64,000 nucleotides of DNA from positions 62,001 to 126,000 of the forward strand of contig CADASP010000001.1 of NCBI GenBank assembly GCA_902790625.1, given 5' to 3'. The translations under genes were made by a program, and so were the position numbers. Below, one piece after another: positions 8,123 through 15,842 of this stretch. A model generated the notes under the pieces. It was not told the origin of the DNA, did no database searches, and worked only from the letters and a program-made list of their open reading frames with translations. Every line of letters begins with the position of its first letter. The stretch's first letter is position 1. This stretch comes from an uncultured Prevotellaceae bacterium (GTDB lineage Bacteria > Bacteroidota > Bacteroidia > Bacteroidales > Bacteroidaceae).

Positions 8123-9100
8123 CTAATAGTGCCGCTTCATTACATAGTCGAGATACGTAACGAGGGCGTTGCGTATCTCTTCTTTTTTCACGCATTCATC
8201 GATGAATACCATGCTCTCGTTGTAGAAGTCCTGCATGCGGCTCTCGGCATACTCGATGCCGCCTTGCTGCTTGGTGAACTCTACCAACACGGCGATTTCA
8301 TCGGTGTTGATGGTGCCAGCTTTCACCTTCAAGGCCAACTTGCTCATCGACTCATAGGTGGTTGATTTTAAGGCATATAGCACGGGAAGCGTCAGCTTGC
8401 CTTCGGTCATATCGTTGCCGGTGGGCTTGCCTATCTCGCGAGAGTCGTAATAATCAAAGATGTCATCGCGAATCTGGAACATCATACCCAACGTTTCACC
8501 GAAGTGGCGCGCCTTCTCCATATCGGCCTCCGAAGCGTTCACCGAGAGACAACCCAACACAGCACACGACTCGAAGAGCGAGGCAGTCTTCATGCGAATG
8601 ACGTCGTAGTAAACCTGCTCTGAAAAGTCGGTGTTCTGCACATTTTGCAACTGAAGGAGTTCACCTGCCGCCAGCTTGCGCCCTACCTCGGAGAGGTTGG
8701 CCATAATCTGAAGATTATCGGTCTTGGAAACATGAAGCAGAGCGGTGGAAAGAATGTAGTCGCCTACGAGCACGGCCACCTTATTATTAAAAGTGGCATT
8801 CACCGAAGACTGTCCATGGCGCTCAGCACTCTCGTCCACCACATCGTCGTGGACAAGTGAGGCTGCGTGCAACAGTTCCAAACCGATGGCGGCATTGATG
8901 GTCACATCGGTCACCATGCCATAGTTCTTCGCCAACAACAATGTCAGCAGCGGACGCATGTGCTTTCCTTCGCGCTGGCGAATGTGCAACAAGGCACTGC
9001 CCAGCAAACCGTCGGCATGCGAGAGAGCTTGGCCATAGCGTTCCTTAAACTCGCTGAATTCTGCCAAGATAGGGCGTTTAATTAGAGTAAGAGAATCCAT
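8123..9100 (-). CDS. Polyprenyl (all-trans) diphosphate synthase
   Basis: A 324-residue trans-prenyltransferase that extends allylic diphosphates with isopentenyl diphosphate, probably making the menaquinone side chain or another isoprenoid carrier. Both aspartate-rich Mg-binding motifs are present: first DDVVD in LVHDDVVDES, second DDIFD in QIRDDIFDYY. Product length cannot be read from sequence. The start is the ATG at 9098-9100 (MDSLTLIKRP); the open frame extends upstream but would overlap the divergent promoters and polA. It is divergent from polA and convergent with deoC. Confidence 0.88.
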   Translation of the reverse strand: MDSLTLIKRPILAEFSEFKERYGQALSHADGLLGSALLHIRQREGKHMRPLLTLLLAKNYGMVTDVTINAAIGLELLHAASLVHDDVVDESAERHGQSSVNATFNNKVAVLVGDYILSTALLHVSKTDNLQIMANLSEVGRKLAAGELLQLQNVQNTDFSEQVYYDVIRMKTASLFESCAVLGCLSVNASEADMEKARHFGETLGMMFQIRDDIFDYYDSREIGKPTGNDMTEGKLTLPVLYALKSTTYESMSKLALKVKAGTINTDEIAVLVEFTKQQGGIEYAESRMQDFYNESMVFIDECVKKEEIRNALVTYLDYVMKRHY

Positions 9101-9118
9101 TATTTCAAAATTTGGGCA

Positions 9119-9126
9119 CAAAAATA
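9119..9126 (-). promoter_or_regulatory. Bacteroidota -7 box for the prenyl synthase gene
   Basis: TATTTTTG on the minus strand, about 19 bases before the start, in the short divergent region shared with polA. It matches TAnnTTTG. Confidence 0.45.
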
Positions 9127-9159
9127 CGGAAAAATAATGAGTATTGCGAATTTTTTTAG

Positions 9160-9167
9160 TAATTTTA
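9160..9167 (+). promoter_or_regulatory. Probable -7 box for polA
   Basis: TAATTTTA, a 7/8 match to TAnnTTTG, 22 bases before the polA ATG at 9189. Confidence 0.4.
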
Positions 9168-9188
9168 CACCAAAAATCAATAAACATC

Positions 9189-11957
9189 ATGGATAAACTG
9201 TTTTTACTCGATGCTTACGCCCTCATCTACCGGTCGTATTACGCATTTATCAAGAACCCACGCATCAACTCAAAAGGCCTTAACACCAGCGCCATCATTG
9301 GATTCGTGAACACGCTTCAAGAGGTGATTGAGAAGGAACAACCCCGCTATCTCGGCGTGGCTTTCGACCCTCACGGGCCTACTTTCCGCAGCGAGGCTTT
9401 CCCTCAGTACAAGGCTCAACGTGAAAAAACGCCCGAGGACATCACCCGTGCAGTGCCCATCATCAAAGAACTGTTGGCTGCTTGGCATATACCCGTATTG
9501 CAGGCCGACGGTTACGAAGCCGACGACGTGATAGGAACGTTGGCCAAAAAAGCAGAGGCAGTTGAACATATCGAAACCTACATGCTGACACCCGACAAGG
9601 ATTACGGCCAGTTGGTGAGCGAACGCGTGAAAATCTATCGTCCACGTCATGGTGGTGGCTACGAAGTGATGGGCACCGAAGAGGTGTGTCAGAAATACAG
9701 CCTCCCCTACCCCACCCTGGTCATCGACCTTTTGGCACTGATGGGCGACTCGGCCGACAACTTCCCCGGCTGTCCAGGCGTTGGTGAGAAAACAGCCACT
9801 AAACTCATCCAGGACTTTGGAAACGTGGAACAGCTACTCGCACGGACGGCTGAACTAAAAGGAGCACTGAAGAAAAAAGTGGAGGAACATGCCGACGACA
9901 TCCGAATGAGCTATTTCCTTGCCACCATTAAAACCGACGTGCCCATCGACCTCGACCTCGACGCCCTTACGATGAAGGAACCCGACAAGGAACAACTGGG
10001 CAAACTCTTCGCCGAATTGGAGTTTAAGACGCTGGCAGAGCGCATTCTTAAAAAATCGGAAAAAATCACAAAAACCGCTAACCAGCAGCTCTCTCTATTT
10101 GAAGAAAATCCTACCGAGGAGGCAGGAAGTGAAAAATTTTCGAGTTTTGAGACCATTAAAACCGTTAATCACAACTATCAATTGATTGATAATGAGGAAG
10201 AAATGTTCCGTCTTCGTGATTTTTTATTGACAAAAAATTTTTTAAGTTTAGACACGGAGACGACTTCGACCAACGCTATCGAGGCAGAATTGGTGGGTTT
10301 GAGCTTCTCGGTGGAGCCTCACAAGGCGTTTTATGTGGCCGTGCCAAAGGAACGTGAAGAGGCAATAAAAATTGTTAATCTTTTCAAACCGATTTACGAA
10401 GACACGAAAATTTTGAAAATTGGGCAGAACTTGAAGTATGATTTGGAAGTTTTAAGAAATTATAACGTTCAGTTACAACCTCCCATGTGGGACACGATGA
10501 TTGCCCATTATCTTATCCAGCCCGAGCTGCGCCACAACATGGACTTCATGGCCGAAGCCTACTTGGGCTACCAGACGGTGCACATCGACGAGCTGATAGG
10601 TCCACGCGGCAAAAACCAGAAGTCGATGCGCGACCTCACCCCCACCGAGGTCTATGAGTATGCCTGCGAGGATGCCGACATCACCCTGCAGCTGAAGAAC
10701 GTGCTGGAACCTGAGCTGAAGAAGAACGAATGCGAACGGCTGTTCTACGACATTGAGATGCCCCTGATGCCCGTGCTGGCCGAGATGGAGATGACCGGCG
10801 TGGTGCTCGACACCGATGCCCTACGCCAAACATCCAAAGACCTCACCGCACGTATGAACGAAATTGAGGCACGCATTTATGAACTGGCGGGTGAGCAATT
10901 CAACATCTCCTCGCCTCGACAGGTGGGCGACATCCTGTTCGGAAAGATGAAGATTATTGATAAACCCAAGAAGACCAAGACGGGACAATATGTCACCTCG
11001 GAGGACGTGCTGACGCAACTACAAGGCAAGCATGAGATTGTGGCGGACATCCTTGCCTTCCGTGGACTGAAGAAACTTCTTTCGACCTATGTTGACAACC
11101 TGCCTGGACTCATCAACAAACGCACAGGACATATCCACACCTCGTTCAACCAATGCGTCACCGCCACGGGACGACTGTCGTCGAGCGACCCAAATCTGCA
11201 AAACATTCCCGTGCGTGGCGAAGACGGAAAGGAGATTCGCAAGGCATTTGTGCCAGAACCTGGTAGTCTGTTCTTCTCGGCCGACTACAGCCAAATAGAA
11301 CTGCGGGTGATGGCCCACCTGAGCGGCGACGAGCACATGATTGCAGTGTTCCGCGAGGGCAAAGACTTGCACGCCGCCACCGCCAGCACCATCTATAAAA
11401 AAAGCATCGACGAGGTGACACGCGACGAGCGCACGAAGTCGAAACGAGCCAACTTCGGCATCATCTACGGCATCACCGTCTTCGGTTTGGCCGAACGCCT
11501 CGGCATCAGTCGTGATGAGGGCAAACAGCTCATCGACGGATTCTTTGAGACCTTCCCACGTGTACACGACTATATGGAGCGTGCAAAAGCCGAGGCACGC
11601 CAGCGCGGCTATGTGGAGACCCTCTTCGGCCGCCGCCGCTACCTGCCCGACATCCTTTCGCAGAACGCCACGGTGCGCGGATTCGCAGAGCGCAATGCCA
11701 TCAATGCCCCCATACAGGGCACAGCCGCCGACATCATCAAGGTGGCCATGATCCGCATCCATCAGCGCTTCAAGGACGAAGGCATCCGCAGCAAGATGAT
11801 TTTGCAAGTGCACGACGAACTGAACTTCAGCGTGTTGCTCGAAGAGAAGGGTAGGGTAGAGGCCATCGTCATCGAGGAGATGCAGAACGCCCTCGCCCTC
11901 AGCGTGCCCCTCGTGGCCGACTGCGGCTGGGGCGAGAACTGGTTAGAGGCGCATTAA
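9189..11957 (+). CDS. polA: DNA polymerase I
   Basis: A 922-residue three-domain polymerase used for Okazaki-fragment processing and repair. The 5'-3' exonuclease (FEN) domain covers about residues 1-290 (FLLDAYALIYRSYYAF, GYEADDVIGTLA, LMGDSADNFPGCPGVGEKTA). The 3'-5' proofreading domain appears active: LSLDTETTS gives the DxE motif and YACEDAD the YxxxD motif, near residues 345-510. The polymerase domain carries motif A (FSADYSQIELRVMAHLSGD), the O-helix with its Tyr (RANFGIIYGITVFGLAERLG) and motif C (QVHDEL). The start is ATG 9189 (MDKLFLLDAY); upstream Met codons are in the promoter region. Confidence 0.97.
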   Translation: MDKLFLLDAYALIYRSYYAFIKNPRINSKGLNTSAIIGFVNTLQEVIEKEQPRYLGVAFDPHGPTFRSEAFPQYKAQREKTPEDITRAVPIIKELLAAWHIPVLQADGYEADDVIGTLAKKAEAVEHIETYMLTPDKDYGQLVSERVKIYRPRHGGGYEVMGTEEVCQKYSLPYPTLVIDLLALMGDSADNFPGCPGVGEKTATKLIQDFGNVEQLLARTAELKGALKKKVEEHADDIRMSYFLATIKTDVPIDLDLDALTMKEPDKEQLGKLFAELEFKTLAERILKKSEKITKTANQQLSLFEENPTEEAGSEKFSSFETIKTVNHNYQLIDNEEEMFRLRDFLLTKNFLSLDTETTSTNAIEAELVGLSFSVEPHKAFYVAVPKEREEAIKIVNLFKPIYEDTKILKIGQNLKYDLEVLRNYNVQLQPPMWDTMIAHYLIQPELRHNMDFMAEAYLGYQTVHIDELIGPRGKNQKSMRDLTPTEVYEYACEDADITLQLKNVLEPELKKNECERLFYDIEMPLMPVLAEMEMTGVVLDTDALRQTSKDLTARMNEIEARIYELAGEQFNISSPRQVGDILFGKMKIIDKPKKTKTGQYVTSEDVLTQLQGKHEIVADILAFRGLKKLLSTYVDNLPGLINKRTGHIHTSFNQCVTATGRLSSSDPNLQNIPVRGEDGKEIRKAFVPEPGSLFFSADYSQIELRVMAHLSGDEHMIAVFREGKDLHAATASTIYKKSIDEVTRDERTKSKRANFGIIYGITVFGLAERLGISRDEGKQLIDGFFETFPRVHDYMERAKAEARQRGYVETLFGRRRYLPDILSQNATVRGFAERNAINAPIQGTAADIIKVAMIRIHQRFKDEGIRSKMILQVHDELNFSVLLEEKGRVEAIVIEEMQNALALSVPLVADCGWGENWLEAH

Positions 11958-12150
11958 CTGTTCTGTCGCCACCACCACACCGACGAGATGGTCAGCGCAC
12001 TGCGGCTGTTGGAGCGGCGGGGGATATTTTGGTGGTTTTGGTGAGCGTTTTCAACTGTGGGGTCAGGTGCATCCTCATCTGCTGAAAGGCGCTGAGCACA
12101 CATCTATGAAAATAAATGGGAGAATCTTTGTTATTTCAGGAAATAAAACG

Positions 12151-12158
12151 TAACTTTG
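12151..12158 (+). promoter_or_regulatory. Bacteroidota -7 box for the first ATPase/nuclease-like gene
   Basis: TAACTTTG, a perfect TAnnTTTG match 39 bases before the ATG at 12198. The 193 bases between polA and this box hold no recognisable gene. Confidence 0.55.
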
Positions 12159-12197
12159 CGGTGTCAAAGCCACTAAGGGCTATGCCGACCGAGTATT

Positions 12198-13814
12198 ATG
12201 GCACAAGAGGAAAAGAAAAGGCGGGGCTACGCCGTAGGCGTGCAGATGTTCGACTGGATTCGCGAACGCGGCTCCATGTATGTCGACAAGACGGAATACG
12301 TGTGGAAGATGGTGTCGACCGATGCCGTCAATTTCTTCTTGAGTCGCCCACGACGCTTCGGCAAGTCGCTGCTGATTGACACTCTCCGCTGCTATTTCGA
12401 GGGAAGGAAGGAACTGTTCGAGGGCTTGTATATATACGACAAGGAGAAGGAATGGCGACAATACCCCGTCATCCGACTCGACCTCAGCAACGGCAAGTAC
12501 TACGAGAAGGAGCGGGTGCATGGCACCATCAGCAGCATTCTGCGCGACCATGAAAAACGATGGAAAACGATCGTCTACGATGAATACAACTATGACGACC
12601 GACTGAAAAACATCATCCATGCCGCTTACGAACAGACAGGCCAGAAGGTGGTCATCCTCATCGACGAGTACGACGCCCCAATGCTCGACAGCATCACCAA
12701 CTGGGAGTTGCAGGACTACATCCGCGACCGCATCCGCAATCTGTTCTCGCCCTTGAAGGCCCAGGCGCAGTATCTGCGCTTTGTGTTCCTGACGGGTATC
12801 TCGAAGTTTTCGCAGCTCTCGGTGTTCAGCGAACTCAACAACCTGCAGCAGCTCACCTTTGACCCTGCCTACGAAGCCGTCTGCGGCATCACCCATGAGG
12901 AAATGCTCACCCAGCTGAAACCCGACATCGAGCTGCTGATGGAGAAAATGAACATCACCTACAGCCGTTGGAACCTGCAATTCAGCTACGATGAAATAGT
13001 GGCCAAGCTAAAGGAGATGTACGACGGCTACCACTTCAGCAACCACTTCACCGACGTGTACTGCCCCTGGAGCCTGGTCAATGCTTTTGCCCTCGGCGAC
13101 ATCATGAATTTTTGGTTCTCCACCGGCACACCTACCATGCTGGTCAACGTGATGCGGCAGCACAGCGTCAGCTTGCAGCAGATAGAGCACATCAGTGTGA
13201 ACCTGCGCCGTTTCGATGCCCCCACGGAGCGCATCAGCGACCCCATTCCCGTGCTGTTCCAAAGCGGCTACCTGACGCTGAAGAGCTACAACCCGCTGGA
13301 AAACGAATATGAGTTGGGATTCCCCAACGGCGAGGTGCGCGAAGGATTTGCCTACTCGCTCTACAAATACTATATGGAGGACTATGTGGGCAGCGACGAT
13401 GCTTTGGGCAATGCCTTCAAGCGTCTGCGCCGCAGCGACATCACGTTCGAGCAGTTTGTTGATACCATCCGCCGCTGGTACGCTGGCATCCCTTACTCCA
13501 TCACCGACAAGAACCAAAACGAACAGCTCTACCAGTCGCTCATCTATGCCGCGCTGATGGCCTTCGGAGCCGACGTGCAAGCCGAGGACCAGACGTCCGA
13601 CGGCCGCATGGACATTGCCCTGAAGCTGCCACAAGCCATCTACATCCTTGAACTGAAGTATGGCAAGAGCGCCGACAAGGCCACCGACCAGATCATCACC
13701 AAAGACTACGCCGTGCGCTTCGCCGCCGATAGCCGACCGGTGTGGGCCGTGGGCATGAACATCAGCGAAGACCGCCGCACCATCGACCAATACAAGATTG
13801 TACAGGTGAAATAA
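12198..13814 (+). CDS. AAA-ATPase-like / PD-(D/E)XK nuclease-like protein (first of tandem pair)
   Basis: A 538-residue protein of a two-domain family widespread in Bacteroidales. The N-terminal AAA-ATPase-like domain (PF09820 type) starts with a VDKTEYVWKM segment and has an atypical P-loop, SRPRRFGKSLL, near residues 50-60. A Walker-B-like VVILIDEYDAPM follows. The C-terminus resembles PD-(D/E)XK nuclease family 9, with GRMDIALKLPQAIYILELKY providing the D...ExK triad. Biological role is unknown; roles in mobile-element biology or defence are speculated for such families, but nothing in the sequence proves this. It is followed only 33 bases later by a paralogue that has its own -7 box. Confidence 0.8.
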   Translation: MAQEEKKRRGYAVGVQMFDWIRERGSMYVDKTEYVWKMVSTDAVNFFLSRPRRFGKSLLIDTLRCYFEGRKELFEGLYIYDKEKEWRQYPVIRLDLSNGKYYEKERVHGTISSILRDHEKRWKTIVYDEYNYDDRLKNIIHAAYEQTGQKVVILIDEYDAPMLDSITNWELQDYIRDRIRNLFSPLKAQAQYLRFVFLTGISKFSQLSVFSELNNLQQLTFDPAYEAVCGITHEEMLTQLKPDIELLMEKMNITYSRWNLQFSYDEIVAKLKEMYDGYHFSNHFTDVYCPWSLVNAFALGDIMNFWFSTGTPTMLVNVMRQHSVSLQQIEHISVNLRRFDAPTERISDPIPVLFQSGYLTLKSYNPLENEYELGFPNGEVREGFAYSLYKYYMEDYVGSDDALGNAFKRLRRSDITFEQFVDTIRRWYAGIPYSITDKNQNEQLYQSLIYAALMAFGADVQAEDQTSDGRMDIALKLPQAIYILELKYGKSADKATDQIITKDYAVRFAADSRPVWAVGMNISEDRRTIDQYKIVQVK

Positions 13815-13818
13815 GTAT

Positions 13819-13826
13819 TATCTTTG
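13819..13826 (+). promoter_or_regulatory. Bacteroidota -7 box for the second ATPase/nuclease-like gene
   Basis: TATCTTTG starting 5 bases after the stop of the upstream paralogue and 22 bases before the ATG at 13848. It indicates that the second gene carries its own promoter even though the genes are almost contiguous. Confidence 0.55.
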
Positions 13827-13847
13827 CATTTAAAACATCAGCATACC

Positions 13848-15428
13848 ATGACACAAATAGAAAGAAGATACCCAGTAGGCATTCAGACGTTCTCGGAAAT
13901 CATCCAGGGAGGATACGTTTATGTTGACAAGACTGACTTGATGTGGCAGCTACAAAACGCGTCGAAATTCATATTCCTCAGCCGACCGCGCCGCTTCGGC
14001 AAATCACTGCTCACATCAACGTTCCACTCGTTCTTCGATGGTGAGAAAAAGCTTTTCGAGGGTCTGAAGGTGATGCAGCTCGAAAAGGAGTGGATTAAAT
14101 ACCCTGTGCTGCACTTCGACATAAGCCGACTGAAGTACAAGGCCGTCAGCCTCTATGCCGCTGAGCTGAACCGCCAGATGCAGAAGTACGAGGAGGAGTT
14201 TGGCTCGAACCCAGCGGAAGCCACACCAGGCATGAAACTGGCGGGCATCATAGAGCGGGCATGGAAGAAGACCGGCAGACGGGTGGTGGTCATCGTTGAT
14301 GAGTACGATGCACCGCTGCTGGAGCACTTGCACGAGGACGAGCAGCTGAAAGAGGTGCGGGCCATCATGCAGGAGTTCTACCAGCAACTGAAGGCTGGCG
14401 AGGAATACATTCGATTCTGCTTCATCACAGGCATCACCAAGTTTTCGCAACTTAGCATCTTCTCTACCATCAACAACCTGACGAACATCTCGATGGTGCC
14501 TAAGTTTGCGGCCATCTGCGGTATCACAGAGGAGGAACTGATAACCACTCTCAAAGAAGATATTGAGATACTGGCCGAGAAATGCCATTGCAGCGCTCAG
14601 CAGATGCACGAACAGCTGAAGACCATGTACGACGGCTACCGTTTCAGTGAAGAGTCGCCGGAAATCTATAATCCATTCAGTCTGCTGAAAGCTTTTGCAA
14701 TGGAAAAGGTTGGTTCCTATTGGTTCGAGAGTGGCACGCCCACATTCCTCATTCATCAGTTGGAACGCTTCCAGACCGACATCACCACGATGGACAGCAT
14801 CGAAGCAGATGCCATCGCCTTCGACCAGCCGACCGACGCGCTGGAAGACGCTCTGCCACTGCTCTATCAGGCGGGTTATCTCACCATCAAGGACTATGAT
14901 GCCACGACCGAGATGTACACCCTGGCCCTACCGAACAAAGAGGTGCGCACAGGACTCATCAGAGGACTCATCCCACGCTATCTCGGTCTGAATTCCAGGG
15001 ATGCGCAGGGATTTGCCGTCCGTCTGTGGAAGGCGTTGAGGGTTGACGACATCGAGCAGGCACTGCAAGAGATGAAGTCGTATCTGGCCTCGCTGCCCTA
15101 CGTGGAAGGCTTTAAGAAGAAGCTGGAAGACCCTGCCACACGCGAAGGATTCTATGAATACACGTTCTATCTCATCTTCTCAATGCTCAACCTCTACGCC
15201 CGCACACAGGTGAAGTGCATCACGGGTCGCATCGACATGGTGGTGAAGATGCCTTCGACACTCTATGTATTCGAATTCAAGGTAGACGGCACCGCCCAGG
15301 AAGCACTCGAACAGATAGACACGCGCGGCTATGCCATTCCCTATCAAGCTGGCGAGCGGCGCATCGTGAAAGTGGGTGTCAGCTTCTCTTCCTCATCCCG
15401 CACCATCGAGGACTGGATGGTGAAATAA
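13848..15428 (+). CDS. AAA-ATPase-like / PD-(D/E)XK nuclease-like protein (second of tandem pair)
   Basis: A 526-residue paralogue of the preceding gene product with the same architecture. It has YVYVDKTDLMWQL, the P-loop-like LSRPRRFGKSLL, the Walker-B-like VVVIVDEYDAPLLEHL, a KFSQLSIFSTINNL segment, and a C-terminal nuclease-like motif GRIDMVVKMPSTLYVFEFKV. The two copies are clearly homologous but diverged over their length, so this is an old tandem duplication or a co-acquired pair rather than a recent copy. The start is placed at ATG 13848 (MTQIERRYPVG), because the earlier in-frame ATG overlaps the -7 box. No partner toxin, methylase or restriction gene is adjacent. Function is unknown. 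Confidence 0.8.
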   Translation: MTQIERRYPVGIQTFSEIIQGGYVYVDKTDLMWQLQNASKFIFLSRPRRFGKSLLTSTFHSFFDGEKKLFEGLKVMQLEKEWIKYPVLHFDISRLKYKAVSLYAAELNRQMQKYEEEFGSNPAEATPGMKLAGIIERAWKKTGRRVVVIVDEYDAPLLEHLHEDEQLKEVRAIMQEFYQQLKAGEEYIRFCFITGITKFSQLSIFSTINNLTNISMVPKFAAICGITEEELITTLKEDIEILAEKCHCSAQQMHEQLKTMYDGYRFSEESPEIYNPFSLLKAFAMEKVGSYWFESGTPTFLIHQLERFQTDITTMDSIEADAIAFDQPTDALEDALPLLYQAGYLTIKDYDATTEMYTLALPNKEVRTGLIRGLIPRYLGLNSRDAQGFAVRLWKALRVDDIEQALQEMKSYLASLPYVEGFKKKLEDPATREGFYEYTFYLIFSMLNLYARTQVKCITGRIDMVVKMPSTLYVFEFKVDGTAQEALEQIDTRGYAIPYQAGERRIVKVGVSFSSSSRTIEDWMVK

Positions 15429-15842
15429 CGTATTTGCGCGCCTATGCTGAAAAGGCACGGGCGCACCGCATTTGAACCGAACCAATCTATAAAATCCCTA
15501 TCCTTGTGACCCGACTTTTCTATGGGTCTCATCGAGAATATTTCAAACAGTGCCGACTTTTTGAAAAATGGCGTTGATTTTTTGAAAAAAGGCGTTGACT
15601 TTTTCCAAAAAATCAACGCCTTTTTTTGGCGTGGACAGGACGGAAGCTCAATACATACGTTTGCGTGCGTAGAATTATAGAGAGAGAGTGGCTGACCTCT
15701 GTGCCAACTAATATATCATTTCCATAAAAAAAAGCGTGAGAAAGAAAGTTATTTGCTTCGTTTTGCTGATAATAGGCAAAAAAATGGTAATTTTGCAAAT
15801 TGTATCACCATTTCCGAGCCAATCAACAAAACCCAACCAACG
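15429..15842. repeat. Intergenic region with a GGCGTTGA(C/T)TTTTT repeat array
   Basis: No gene was seen in these 414 bases. Bases 15556-15630 contain two direct copies of a unit reading about GACTTTTTGAAAAAtGGCGTT, a third partial copy, and then its inverse (AAAAAATCAACGCC), so the end can fold into a hairpin. The unit also occurs at 5925-5964 and 45454-45505, there next to TTTGGAGCGCTCCAAA palindromes, which are absent here. The -7 box for the SNF2 gene lies at 15788-15795. Confidence 0.65.
15788..15795 (+). promoter_or_regulatory. Bacteroidota -7 box for the SNF2 helicase gene
   Basis: TAATTTTG, a TAnnTTTG match 48 bases before the ATG at 15843. Confidence 0.5.

Noticed and set aside
11958..12110. 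A C-terminal extension of polA beyond its TAA.
   Set aside because: The same frame stays open for about 26 codons, but PolA already ends at its normal place after motif C (QVHDEL...CGWGENW); no readthrough signal is seen.
12198..15428. A restriction-modification or toxin-antitoxin system.
   Set aside because: Both genes are paralogues of one ATPase/nuclease-like family; no methylase, specificity or small antitoxin gene lies nearby.
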